From Hysterium pulicare CBS 123377 (taxonomy: Eukaryota > Ascomycota > Dothideomycetes > Hysteriales > Hysteriaceae): a stretch of DNA of 64,000 nt. Location of the stretch: the NCBI GenBank assembly GCA_000467715.1, contig AJFK01000165.1, positions 124,001-188,000 of the forward strand, in the 5' to 3' direction. The notes under the pieces were generated by a model. It worked only from the letters and a program-made list of their open reading frames with translations. It had not been told where the DNA came from and ran no database searches. The position numbers were made by a program, and so were the translations under genes. Shown here piece after piece: positions 23,315 through 35,100 of this stretch (its first letter is position 1; each line of letters begins with the position of its first letter).

Positions 23315-23718
23315 TCCTCCTGATTACGACTATAGCTCCTCCGCTGGGATTGCCGTACAGATAGAAATATACCTGTCTCATTCTTTGCGCCAATCTCCGC
23401 GTTGCCCTTCTCTTCAATTCTACGCATTTACGTCTGTTTCAACTCGAGCTGTGTTTGTATCATCTTCTAGCGGTTGGATCGGGAACTGAGTCGGGAAGGT
23501 TTTGTGTTTGTGCATGCGTTGATGTTCGTAGATAATGATAGTGTAATACCTGGTGCGAAAGATTTGGCAATTGATGCGTGCTCCGAATTGTGTCCGCGAT
23601 ACTTTGTATGAAATCGCCTTCGTAGAGGAGAGGACTACCAAGCCGATACGATCTCTCCCCGTACAATTTTTGCATGGCGAGAATCTTGTATATAACCAGC
23701 GAATCCATGGTATCCATT
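23315..23718. other. convergent 3' spacer
   Basis: The 404 bp between the SprT-like copy 2 stop and the RRM-like gene stop holds only chance frames on both strands. No repeat is seen. Confidence 0.45.
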
Positions 23719-24610
23719 TCATCCCTTATTACTCCCTCCCTCCTCATAAATCTGCCTCAAGGTCTTCGTATTCCTATCAATATCCCTCGCCATAACCTTC
23801 AACACCCGACTCGGCGTACGATGATGATTCTCCGGCCGTTTCGAAACATCGCTGAGTCCAATATGCGGCACCACTTTCGACAGATCATTCTGCATCGCTG
23901 ATTTCATAGGCGAATATGCTTTCCAGAAAGGCTGTCTTTCGACGTAATCTTGGTGGACCGTGTGCGAGACGTCGATTGTGACGTGGAACCATTTCTTCGC
24001 TGCTGAGAGTTGTTGCTTGTTTTGCAGGGAGTCTTGGGAGTATTCTTGTCCTGGGAGCATAGCTGATGGTTTGGAGGTGTGGGGAGTTGGGGAAGGGGAG
24101 GTGTTGTATTTTTCTCTGCTCTCTGAGGTGCGGTTCATTAACGTGCTTGGTCTCAGTATCTCGTGTACTCCATCTTGAACCGAACCGTTATGTGTTACAG
24201 GTCCATCTTCATGCATTTCTTCCTCCAACTGTTGTTCTCCTGAAGCTTGTGTCCCCTCATCCTCACTAATCTTCTCCAGCGCAAATCGTAAAGGCGAAGC
24301 ATCTAAAGCTTTCCGAGCGGACTCGACATCTCGATAGATTGCCACAGCTACATTCGGCATAGGACTGTGATATTCATACTATAGTCCAAAAAGAGACAGA
24401 AGTTAGCCGCATGGTCAAGGGCTGCAAAGCAGGGAGTGCTGGAGTGGGTGGTCTACAAACCCGAAGGTTGTTGTAAGTTGTGATTTCGCCGAATCTTTGT
24501 AGCACGCGGAGGATTTCTCGGCTTTCGGTCAGGTTGTCAGGGCGAGGTTGCATGCGAATGTGAACGGATTTGGCTGCAATGGCATGGTTGGCGACCCTGC
24601 GTGCAGCCAT
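23719..24610 (-). CDS. fungal protein with RRM-like N-terminal fold, function unknown
   Basis: Two exons (24461-24610 and 23719-24378) give 269 aa. The intron (donor GTTTGT, acceptor TAG) joins TTYNNLR to YEYHSPMPN. Residues 15-85 follow the beta-alpha-beta-beta-alpha-beta order of an RNA recognition motif: VHIRMQPRP, TESREILRVLQRFGEI, NVAVAIYRDVESARKAL. Aromatic RNP residues are not obvious. The middle is acidic and disordered. The C-terminal 90 residues (WFHVTIDVSHTVHQDYVERQ and VPHIGLSDVSKRP) look like a second conserved block. The basic N-terminus (MAARRVANHAIAAK) could be a mitochondrial presequence. I do not recognise the gene. Confidence 0.65.
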
Positions 24611-25084
24611 CGTTGGGGAAGTGCATCGTTTTTGAGGTCCAACGGAGGATGCGCTTCAAGATCGGATTGTCGATCACGTGATGATTATGCAGATCTGCTG
24701 TTCATAACATGTCAACCTCGACGATGACGGTGTCACGCATGTGAATTGGAAAATCAATGAAGTTCGAGTGTGTACAAGTATTAGTATGTACATATATACA
24801 ATTTGAGAGCGTTCGCCATAGCATACGTGCTTATCGCGAGGCTCGAAAGAAGGAGCTCGACCATTCGCATGGGAGCTCACGACGATTCCCAAATACCTTC
24901 CATTCCATCCCAATCATATATGCTAGATAGAACCCGCAAACTCCAAGTATGGTCCTGCGTAGTCGATATCCCGACTATTGTTCCACCTTCCGGGTCTTTG
25001 CACCCGGTTCCATGGTATATGGCGCCGTCCCGACAACAAAGAATCCAAAACTCCGTCGCAATGCTTTTGAATGTAAAATCACGA
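24611..25084. other. spacer upstream of the RRM-like gene
   Basis: The 474 bp holds the promoter of the RRM-like gene and the 3' end of the next minus-strand gene. No gene or repeat is seen. Confidence 0.45.
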
Positions 25085-25741
25085 TTATTTCGTCGACGTT
25101 TCCCTCTTGGGTTTCTTCTTTCGTATCCTCACGCTTTTCGACACACATGCTTGACCGTGTAGTCGTTCGCCCGATCTCCGGTATTTCAGGTTGAAACTGG
25201 GCAATTCCGGCGAATTCGACCGTCTCATATCTACACCCTCGTCTTCCTCCATGTCTGGTGAACTTTCAGAAGGGGCGGATCGCGGTTGCGGCCGGATGCA
25301 GACCAGGCATTGCTCGCCGTTATCAATCATTTTCTCGACAAGTAGCGTACGATCTTTTGAATGAGATGCATTGCATTGCCATCGCATATTCGCTTGTCGT
25401 TGTAACCGAATTGTGGCAGTGGATAGGGAAGTGTACGGTGGTTGTTCGAACGGTTGCGTTGTGTCGACATAAAAGTCGTTCACTTCATTGGGCGGCGTGA
25501 GGGGTTCGTTGTATGACGTTCCTTCGTACGTCTGATCGACCTCTACACGAAGATTTTGCTGGCTGAATCGGTGTGCCAAGTCGCCCATTGTGACAGCTGG
25601 AGGTGTTGGTGGCCGGCTTTGGTCGGGAGGTGGTGAATAGGGCATCGAAGTCGGTGATACGTTCATCAAAGCGCGCTCAGCGTCGAGGTCGAGTGGCGAC
25701 GGATGCCGCGAGGCAGCTTCAAAGGAAAAGTTCCGGAACAT
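25085..25741 (-). CDS. conserved-looking fungal protein of unknown function
   Basis: A single exon of 218 aa starting at MFRNFSFEAASRHPSPLDL (ATG at 25741; the longer frame uses a non-ATG codon). The first half is Pro-rich with SP/TP sites (SPPPDQSRPPTPP) suited to proline-directed phosphorylation. The middle, about residues 118-155, is the most structured-looking part: TIRLQRQANMRWQCNAS, then LLVEKMIDNGEQCLVC, with three Cys that could form a small metal site. The C-terminus is strongly basic (VRIRKKKPKRE), a likely nuclear localisation signal. I do not recognise a named family. Confidence 0.6.
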   Translation of the reverse strand: MFRNFSFEAASRHPSPLDLDAERALMNVSPTSMPYSPPPDQSRPPTPPAVTMGDLAHRFSQQNLRVEVDQTYEGTSYNEPLTPPNEVNDFYVDTTQPFEQPPYTSLSTATIRLQRQANMRWQCNASHSKDRTLLVEKMIDNGEQCLVCIRPQPRSAPSESSPDMEEDEGVDMRRSNSPELPSFNLKYRRSGERLHGQACVSKSVRIRKKKPKRETSTK

Positions 25742-27210
25742 GGCGACGGGAATGAGCGACAGTGTGCTCTTTGTGCGAAACAAAGCGATGGAAAGTCCGA
25801 AGCAACACTGCCGTGAGCCTGATAAAAGAAAAGCCCACGGAATGGGGGTGACGCGGGTAATAAAGCGATCAGAAGAACAGACGAGGCTACAAGCGGTCCT
25901 CTAGCTCTGTGCAAGCGATTGGGAAGCCAAGGTAGTGGGCGCCGTGCCAATCTCGTGGGTGGACGCCGCCATTACGGTCGAGATGGAGGAGGAACGAGAC
26001 TGGCGAGAGCTGAGGCCAAATAGGAGCCGTGTGGCAAGACGACGGCCTATCAGGCGGCAATGACGACGAGTGGCGCTCCCGAGAAGGTGCTTCGGAGCCG
26101 TGTGAACGATCCCAACGCCGTTCGGCTGTGACCATGGCCTGACAAAGTGCGTCTGGCGTGTGGGTGCGAAAGGCAGTCCTGGTTGGCCGGCCCTCAGCGC
26201 TGCCTGGACTTTGAGAGCCGAGGGCAGCAGCAATTTTGTTTCGCAGGCACCACCCGGGAATAACTGCAAGCAGCGCCGAGGAGACTGCAAAAGAGTGCGG
26301 AGAATGCCTGGAAAGGGAAACCCGCTAGAAGTCCCGACGAACAGCTGTGGAAAAGATGTTCGCGCCAGCAGGGCTTGGTGGACACGCCGGACATGCAACC
26401 CTCCACAAAAGCAAACCCTAGCATCTGGGACCGTGGCCCAGCTAATACCAGCACTTTACTCTCGTCCAGTCATGCTTCCATTGTCCATTGAACATCTCCA
26501 CCTCTAGATTCACACTGCAGGTCATAGACCAACAACACATCCAAAGCTGCAAGGCAGCGCCACACAGCTTTCGCACATGCACAAGCTCAAAGCGTGAGGG
26601 TGCCAGCTGATAGGTAAACCTATAAGGCCAGATGAACCGGTGGTTGAGAAGATCGTCGGCGCACCCGGAAACTTCAGCCGTGAGCTTGCACAGCCCTGCA
26701 GCCTTTCCAGAAGGTTTTTTGATAAAGGGGACCTGCCAACGAAGCGGAAGGCAGGTGTGGGAATAGCCTATTGCCGGTTCATGTTTTCTTGCGCGGTGTG
26801 GCCAATCTGAATTCTCTTGCTTTCAAACATCGTCTGATGTATCGTATATCCCTTTCCCTAGCCTCGGGTCCATGCCTCCACGTCGGAGTAATTTCGTTGC
26901 ATATATCTTATTGTGAAGCGGTAAAATAATATTCAAGCAGCCAAATAGGAGTCCCCGGTCGCGTTGTGTCCAATCTGGATTCTGGTATTAGTCGTGTGGT
27001 AGTTGACATTCTGCTGAAACCCGGCTCTCTTGATGTGGCTGTCTGTTCTTGCCTCGCGCATGAACGCCACAAGTTTCGCAGATCACCCAGACGAACTAAG
27101 TTCCTGATTGGAAACACTGGACGACAGACTTCCAGAAGGCTGTTCGATGTCATCCTTGATTCGTGGCTTGGCTCTTTCATTCGACCACATATCCTTTCCT
27201 AGATGCAACT
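25742..27210. other. 1.47 kb GC-richer upstream region
   Basis: It lies upstream of the minus-strand unknown gene. Between 25.9 and 26.5 kb several long frames overlap on both strands (165, 115 and 86 codons), which reflects high GC rather than coding. None has motifs or introns. It may be a long leader plus promoter. Nothing else is supported. Confidence 0.4.
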
Positions 27211-29121
27211 ATGCAGCTATGCGAAGCCTGTAGTATCGTTAGCGTTCCAAAACTGACCTCCGAACCGCAAGATGTCCCAGATTGGTGGGCTGAAGACTAT
27301 AGCCAGTTACAGCCTCGAGGCATGGTTCACGTACTAGACGCCTGTCAGCTAAATCAATCAGCCGCAACCTGCCCCCTATGTGCTTTGATCAGAGATGCTA
27401 TACTGCACTACAACGCGAACCAGATGTTGCCTAGGCCTAGCATTGGTTTCCTCCGGAAGCGTGAACAATGGGACGTTGCAAAGTTTGAAGATCATCTCAC
27501 CCACGAACCAATCTACTTGCGCCCAAAGAGAGCTTCCTGAGGCGCGCGTTTCCGGAGAAGAACGTGGAGAATGCCTGGCATCTCAGGGGTATGACGGCTT
27601 TCGTTCCTGTTCAGGGCGATTATTGACCGGTCAGATAAGACTATTCGCGCCGTCAGGTTCAATAACCCCCAATCTTATATCATCTAGATGCTGAACTGAG
27701 TAGAAGATAGACAGTGATGCAGCCATCAGCTGCGAGGTCGTCGGTAGACCCGCGTTGTCCTCATCGGAATGCCCGGAGGCCTACCAACTCATACGACGAT
27801 GGATGAGAACCTGCCTTCAGTATCACGCAGCCTGTAGGCGCCATTGTCGATGAAAACAGCCCTCCAATCTTGCCCACTCATGTTATTGACGTGCGACCTC
27901 CAGATGGAACCATCGACCCATGCCTTATAGAGACTCGGCATGGTGCGACAGGATACTATGCTGCCCTGTCCCACTGTTGGGGTCCGCAAGATAAACGTCC
28001 TCTACTAACGACGAGGATGAATCTCCAGGACCGATTGAAGAGCATACCCTGGAATGATATCCCTAAGGTGTATCAGCATGCCATTACGACCGTTCGGCGA
28101 GTTGACTTACGTTACATCTGGATCGACTCTCTATGCATTGTTCAAGATGACCACAAGGATTGGCTGGCAGAGTTCCATGCCAGAAAATTACGATGACATT
28201 TCGCCGGAAGCTGGCGTCTTGGCTACACGGGCATGGGCGACTCAAGAATGGCTTCTCTAGCGTCGTATGATCTTCTACATGAGAGGATGTCGGGTCTGGT
28301 CGTGCAAAATGAATACACAGAGAGAAACTGGAGGGAGTTTCCACTCCACAGCTCGTAATCCAAGGTGGAAGTTCATCGTGGAGAAGTATTCGGCACGCCT
28401 GCTCACAAACGCCTCAGATCGACTTGTTGCTCTTGAAGGACTCCGACAGGAAATGCAAAAGAAGACTCATGATACTTACTGCTTTGGCTTGTGGAAAAAC
28501 AGCCTACCTGACCAACTCCTATGGTTCTGCCTAGAGCCGGCACAGCGCACTGTGAATCCGCTTGACCTTCCGACATGGTCGTGGTCGTCCACGATGCATG
28601 GAATACGCTTTTTGAATCCCGACAAAGCTAAGAATGTCTGGCAAGGCATCAAATATGACGAAGACCGGAAAACACTTACCATCCGTAGCCGATTGAAGAG
28701 AGCGCCAAAGCTCCTCATGCCCTTGGACCTTGAACACGGCAGCGTCGGCGACCAAACGGATCGCCTCACCACCGCGAGATTCTCTACATTCAAACAAGAA
28801 GTTCGGAACTCGGGCTTGGGTACTGCGTGCGCTATATGCACCGATCAGGAAGTTGTTCTCGGCTGGGTCATCCTTGATGAGGATGAACTTCCTTCAGCAT
28901 CGTCTGCAGTCTTCTGCCTCGCGTTGATGAGCAGAAAGGGAATAACGTCCGAGCGGCAGACCCTCCAAGATAGTGATAAGATCCGATTGGAAGAGGATTG
29001 GGTTTTGCTCTTGCGCAAATCGAGCACTGACGATGGTACTTACGTCAGGGTCGGAGTTGGGGAGATATTCTGGAACTCGTGGTTTCAAGAAGAGCCTTTG
29101 CAAAATGTATGCATTCGATGA
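27211..29121 (+). pseudogene. decayed HET-domain (heterokaryon incompatibility) gene
   Basis: The order of a HET protein can be followed across several frames. It runs from an N-terminal segment LCEACSIV with CPLCALI, through ENAWHLRGMTAF and DRSDKTIRAVRFN, to the HET domain itself: YYAALSHCWG, then PKVYQHAITTVRRVDLRYIW and IDSLCIVQDD, then RAWATQEWLL and RRMIFY. The C-terminal region is WKFIVEKYSARLLTNASDRL with DLPTWSWSS. The frame changes at least four times, and the part between DDHKDW and RAWATQEW is much shorter than usual. It therefore cannot encode a full protein, though the last 285 codons (28267-29121) remain open. HET domains trigger cell death on fusion of unlike hyphae, and such genes often decay. 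Sequencing error would not explain the shortened domain. Confidence 0.85.
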
Positions 29122-30253
29122 AAGTATACAAGTGGATATGTGAAGCGTGAAGTGCGTGGTGAGAAGCGCGGAGGTCATGTTTGCTGCACCTTAAGCAGAC
29201 GAGCTCAAAATTTGGTAACCGCCAAGACATATGCTTGAATTCACCTTCACCATGGACGTATGTATTTCTTACGCACATACATCACTCACAGCAGTCACTA
29301 AATGCTGTTCTAACCAGATTTCCAACCATACCTAAAGGCATCGGGTGCATAAAAAACCCAAGCGTTCGAGTAAGAGATGGGAACGTAGAATACCCAATAA
29401 CCCATAGTAGAGACAAAATGTTTGATTTAGTTCCATTTTCTCAGTACCTGAGAATCAGCCTGAGAGCTCGAAAGACATCTCTTTGTGCTATTTCTTTCTT
29501 CGATATTTATGACTACACACTCAGTAGTCTGGTTGTTTTTGGTAAGCGCCAGCTCCATATCTCTGTTCGTAGTGGCAATGCCCCGAGAAGTGACAAAACT
29601 GAGATGTGGTGTATACCTCAAGTTCGTTCACTTCCCTGTAAGAATCTTGCTCTGATTATTATTACATCTCTTGCAGGAATAAAGATATAGCGGCGATCAT
29701 ATCCAAGTACATACATTCACACCCACTCGCAGTGCCAAAAGCTTGGCAACTTCCCCTGGAATGCAGATTCCGGCAAACCCGCGCTCGTCCCGCAAACATC
29801 CAACAACGGGAAGTTCTGACCCCAGAAATCGTTTGTGACCTACCACTGTTATAAGCACACAGTCTTTGTTCTATTAGGACCTTTCTGAAACAGGACTAAT
29901 ACTCTACAAAGTCCCCACAAACATAACTAGGGATGCCACGAACCAAATATCCGATATACGGAGGTATATGCACGTGGAGTTAATGATCGTATTGTGGCTT
30001 TTTTCATTATTCACTGCACTGTTTTAGTTTCGCATTAACTCCTTTTCATTGTCCTTTTCGAAAACGGGTCTTAGAGTACTGACATCCCCGCATCCGGTGT
30101 GCTGGACAAAGAACACAATGCTGCTTCATTTGCCATACAAACACTTTGAGTTTCTTCTTTACCGAGACCTTCTTCCTCCATCTTCTACTTCGCTGAAAAC
30201 TCCGTGAAACTGTCTCACTGTCTTACTCTCTTCCCACTTCCACGCCATTCACC
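29122..30253. other. 1.13 kb spacer
   Basis: No gene is supported. A plus frame at 29181-29690 (169 codons) lacks motifs and is probably chance. The stretch before 30254 is T/C-rich, like a promoter and leader. Confidence 0.45.
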
Positions 30254-31834
30254 ATGCCTTTCTCAGACTGGATCCCCCGTTTGTTCGATTTCAACTTCAG
30301 CTCCCCAGCCCCAACTCCCACCCAAAGCCACAGTTCCACCCGAGGCCGTCGTGCCACCCAAGGTCGTAGTCCCACCCAAGGCCGTAATCGCAGGCGTGAA
30401 AGGTTCGCTGTGCCAGAAATCCCATCTTACAACACCAATCCCACAAAGCGTTCCAGGCAAGTCTACGAAGAAGAGTTACCACCAAGCTCAGTTACGCTCC
30501 CCATGATACCCCCGCAAGCTAAACGGCCAAAAACTGTACGCCCGGAGCCTACAGCCCCTGGACCCTACGAGGTCGCGGCTCCACAAGCTGGTGTACAGCG
30601 CAGCACTCTCCCTATAAACCCCGCAGCAGGCAAATCAGCGGTAGAATTGAACGAGCCACCATATGTAGAAACCGACGCCGAAGTGCGTGATCAGCTATGG
30701 AAGATCATGGACATGACAGAGAAGTTCGCGAAAACGCACTTCTCCTTCAAAGCAAACGAGTATGCGCTGCCATACCAACTCGCCAACATGCCCGGTGAAA
30801 CGCAGCTCATCATCGGGAACATAGCTGCGGGAGGGCCGAGCGGGGAAGAAGGGTGGAACGAGTTGTTCTTGAACGCGGAGAAGAGACAAGCGTTAGTCTG
30901 TGGGATTGTGGGGAATGTGCTTGTCAAACAAGTGTTTTCGAGTATGTTCTTTGGAGCGACGCCGACGATGAAGAGGAGGATTCATCACTTGCAGCATGAT
31001 TATCATAGGCATGATGGTATGGCTCTCCACAACCCCGTTTTCCCTTCCTAAACCCCAAAAGTCTATTCAACTAACCCCCAACCAAAAGGTTTCCGCCGCA
31101 ACGCCGAATACGCCAAATACATCCACCAAAACCTCCCCCCATACTCCCTCCCCCCCTACTTCCCCGCCCACGTATCCGAACTCACCACCCGCCTCTACAC
31201 CCTCCTCGAGCCCATCCTAAAACTGCAAAAGAACTACCCACTCCCGTCCGAAGACCCCGGCCCCGCAACCGCCGTCCTCGCCGACATCTGGGCCATCATT
31301 GCGCGCGCAGGCCTGCTAAGTCTCGCCATGCGCATGGACAAAGAAACAGTCTACTACTTCCCGCCCACGGCGAAAGACGAACGCTACGATTCTAAGTATA
31401 TGGAATGTTTCAATGAGACGGAGATGCGGGAGACGCATCCGAGGGAGAGGAAGAGTTGGCCTGGTGGTACTTCTCCAGAAGAGATATCGCGCGCTAAAGG
31501 GGATGATCCCTTGATCCGCGTTATTTTGATGAGTGGGTGTACGGTTTATCGGAAGGGCGGCTGGAAAGATGTTGAGGGGAAGTTCTTTGAGAAGGGGGTG
31601 AAGGAGAAGGGGATTCGGAGTCGGATTTTGACGCAGGCTTGGGTTGCTTGTAGGTGGGGGAGGCAGAGGAGGTGGAATGCGCGTGGTGCTAAGGATGATA
31701 GTCATAAGGCGCATGGGGTGGCGTGGAGGAATCCGGGGTTCATGGAGTTTAGGCAGGTCGTTGAGTCGAAGAAGAAATGGATTGCGAATAGGAAGGGAAA
31801 GGCGGCTGCTAGGGGACAAGCGCTATTGGAGTAG
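30254..31834 (+). CDS. fungal protein of unknown function with N-terminal hexapeptide repeats
   Basis: Two exons (30254-31016 and 31089-31834) give 502 aa. The intron is phase 1 and restores HDG-FRRNAEYAKYIHQNLP. The N-terminus (about residues 21-48) has four six-residue repeats around TQGR, encoded by an 18-bp minisatellite, ending in a basic RNRRRERF likely to direct the protein to the nucleus. Residues 130-260 and the second exon are folded-looking, with DQLWKIMDMTEKFAKTHFSF and LLEPILKLQKNYPL. A GCTVYRKGGWKD block follows, and the C-terminus is basic (KGKAAARGQ). No named domain is recognised. The ATG at 30254 has an ACC before it, a good context. Confidence 0.7.
30319..30390 (+). repeat. 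18-bp minisatellite, four units, in coding sequence
   Basis: Units at 30319-30336, 30337-30354, 30355-30372 and 30373-30390 each begin CACCC and keep the GGCCGT or GGTCGT core. In frame they encode a Thr-Gln/Arg-Gly-Arg type hexapeptide. The number of units is likely to vary between strains without breaking the frame. Confidence 0.75.
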
Positions 31835-32158
31835 GACCTATTTGCTGAGATGCTTCTTGGTTTTGCTCTAAGACTGAAATAGTTGTTATGATCGTTGTAT
31901 TCCCAAAGTTATTTTACATGAATTCGTACTGGCTAGCCGAGAGACGTCCAGCCTGATTTTTGCAGCACTATTCGATATACTTATGTCGCTGTTGAGCTCC
32001 AGCTCATATGAAGTATTTTTTCCACGCTGTTTTCTCTGAAACCTGCCATGCACTCTCAAACAAAATATCGTACACTATCCACGGACATCATTCTCCACCC
32101 CTAGACTTACCTTCTTTCCCCACAAACTCCCTGACCTCCTTACCTATCCCACGGTCTC
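31835..32158. other. convergent 3' spacer
   Basis: The 324 bp separates the stops of two converging genes. It is AT-rich (TTATTTTACATG, TATTTTTTCC) as expected of 3' ends. No feature is supported. Confidence 0.45.
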
Positions 32159-35100
32159 TCATCCAATCAAGAACCTAACCCCAAAAACAATCTCCTCCTC
32201 TTCAAACCATCCAGGCCTCTCACACCTAACCTGCCTCAAGACCTCCTTCTCAACCACATTCCCACCAACACCGACGACACTCTTCGTGGCAAGTCCAGGC
32301 ATTGAGCTCCACGGACCAGCTTTCGCAAATGTGAGAACGCAATCCTGGCTCAAAGGAGGCGTTTCTTTCATGGTACTTTGAGGAGGAAGACCTGTTCGGT
32401 CACGGCGACGTGAGGAAGAAGGGGTTGGAGTGATCGCGAGAGAGTGGGAGAAATCAGCTCTATGGCCGTTTGAAGAATGAAGCTTTGCTTTTGACTTTGG
32501 CTGGGAGCGGGATCCGGGTTTCGATCTCGCTGATGGTAAGTAATCATCGTCTAGCTCAGGCGTTTGCTGGGGAGTCGAATCGAGAGATGTCAAAACTGAA
32601 TCTGTATCATCAGTATATGTTGCATTGGGAACAGCTCTTGGGATCCTAGCCCTTGGGGCTGACTTTGGCTTCGAACTAGCTCCACGCAATAGCGTCTCCG
32701 GATCTTCGATGATAACTGGGGTTGCACTCGTGCTCGGAGCCGGTGTTGGTTGTGTGGATAGGAAGCGGCCTTGCGGTCCTCTAGCATGGCCTTTTCCTTT
32801 GCCCCTAGTAGATTGAATGCTGGTGGTTTGCACATTTGCGACGTCGTTTCCTTCTAGGGTTTGTCCAGTTGTTGGAGTGTTTCCTTCCAACGGGATGTTT
32901 TGTGAGGCGTTGATATTGTCACTCTGTTCCCTTATCATGACGGGAGAAAAACTGCCAGCCGATGAGGGTGGAGGGGTTGCTGGACCTCCTGAAGTAGCAA
33001 TCCCTTTCTTTTGCCTGACTGACATTAAACGGTCACCAAATGGAGTGGATACTGATGATTCCGATTGGACACTCATAGAGGAACGTCTAGAGACTTGCTC
33101 AATCGGACTCCTACGAACAAGTTGGGGCACAGATAAGGTCTTATCAAGAACGGTCTTCCCTTTGGCAGTGATCACGACGCGCTCGACAACGAAGTTGGAG
33201 CGCTTTGGAGTTTGAATGTTGATAGTATCTCCTGTTAACGCTGCAGGAGTTGATGGTAAAGCATTTCTGAATACCGACTGAAGGCCAAATTGGCCATACT
33301 TAGGAGGATTATCGTTGATTTGTATCCTTCCATTTTCAGGCAAGGACATGAAAGATGCGGATCTTGGCGAGATATCTCTAGGGCTTCCTGGCTGAGTGAA
33401 CACTCCACGACGTGATATGCCAAAGGTCGAAGGAGGGGTGGAGTTTGGAGGTCCGTCCGGGTCATATTCTCCGATGCTGATCGCTCCCATCGAAATTCTT
33501 CTCTTTTTGACCGACAGATCATGAAGTGAAGGTAACGAGTTGATGCGCTGACGCTTCATTGAACTGATACCAAAAGAGCCAACACTGGCTGGAGTTTGAG
33601 GAGGAGGCATGCTGAGTTGAGTCAAGTTTACTTGGTTTTGACCAAGTGTAAAAGCGTTGGCTGTATTCGAATACTGAGAACTATTCATGTTTGAGAATGG
33701 CGTGGAAGAGCCCGTAACATTATCCATTGGCAGAGGCTCAAATTGAGGAACTTCGGTCAAGCCCTTATTACCTAAAGAACCCACGCGCATTTGCCCCCTA
33801 AAATGTCGACCATCCTCTGGGCTGTTAAAGACATCGCTAAACGATGATGTTGGAATGGGAAACAATGACGGGGACTGCAGAAGGAGAGGTCCAGCTGTGG
33901 ATGGCATAGTTGGGAATGGGAAGTTGGATGGCGCTGGTGTCGATATTGGCTCTCTTGCTCTTGCCTGATGAACTCCCGCAAGACTGCTGCTTGGCGGCTC
34001 AAAGGTGAAGGCGGAAGTCGGTACTCGCGGAGTCATTGCTCCTGGTTCTTGATGTGACGCGATAGCCATATCTGAGGATGTTTTTGTTGGCAATTCGGAT
34101 ACTTCCCTCATCCTCCGCTTCTTTTCTTCGGCAAGAGGCATGTAATCAGCATCTTCTAGCCTCGTGGGTTCTTTCAAATAAGGATAGCTTCCTATCAACT
34201 TGCTCCCTCTTCCAGCAGTGATAATGACGTCGATTACACCAAATTTCCTGCCGCCCGGCTTTTGCATTACTTCTACTGCATCTGGCATCGCCAATTCACC
34301 CAGGCTCTCGAGATATTCACCAGTCGGTGGCCTATCCCCGTACTTGTTGACTCCTCTTATATCAGCTTCTGATAGTAAAGCTGTCGAGATCTGGTCCCAT
34401 CGCTCCTGTGGCCCGATCAGAGAGACCTTAGACCGTTTCAAACCCCTCAAAGTGCCATCTGCTTCCTGTCCTGGTGGAAGGATGACCCATGGACGTTCTA
34501 CAAGATATTGCACGCGATTGCCAGCAAACAGTTGAAAAAGAGTCTTAGGAGCAGTTGCGGCTCTTAGACGATCTCGTGCAGCTACGTAAGAGCTTGCAGA
34601 AAGCATGCCATTGAAGAACACATCGATCTTGATGTCCTGCACCCCTTTCTTCGGAGAAAAGTCTCGTAAGAACGTCTCATCCGACAGAATCACTTGTAGG
34701 CAGAGAGCTTGTGGAAGCATCTCGGGTTCAGGCAGCTTCGGGCTTCGAGTAAGGGCATTAGACACGCCAGTGGAGTGATTGGAAGCGTCGGGATGAGCCC
34801 TCGTTGACCTCCCCGATGCAGATGCCCTCCGTCCTTCCGCTTGGCTATCTCCGCCCTTGTCTTTCTGCTCGGAATCACGGGGAGTGGCAGGTGCAGAGGT
34901 GGCCGGCGAGTCAACAGAACCTCTCGCATGCGACTGCCGATCGGATGCCCGTCTCATGAAATTGTCTAGGCCATGTGGCACTCTGAACAAGTCAGCGCCT
35001 GCCTGGACCATCATGAATGGCATGTTGCCATGTTTTCCAAGGAAGTGAAGACGCGATCTGTATCCTTCTTCTCCTTCAATGGGTACGACATCTTCTGACA

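Noticed and set aside
25901-26507. Overlapping 165- and 115-codon frames
   Set aside because: They lie on opposite strands over the same GC-rich DNA, without motifs or start context.
29181-29690. 169-codon plus frame after the HET pseudogene
   Set aside because: No recognisable domain, unusual composition and no introns or promoter signals.
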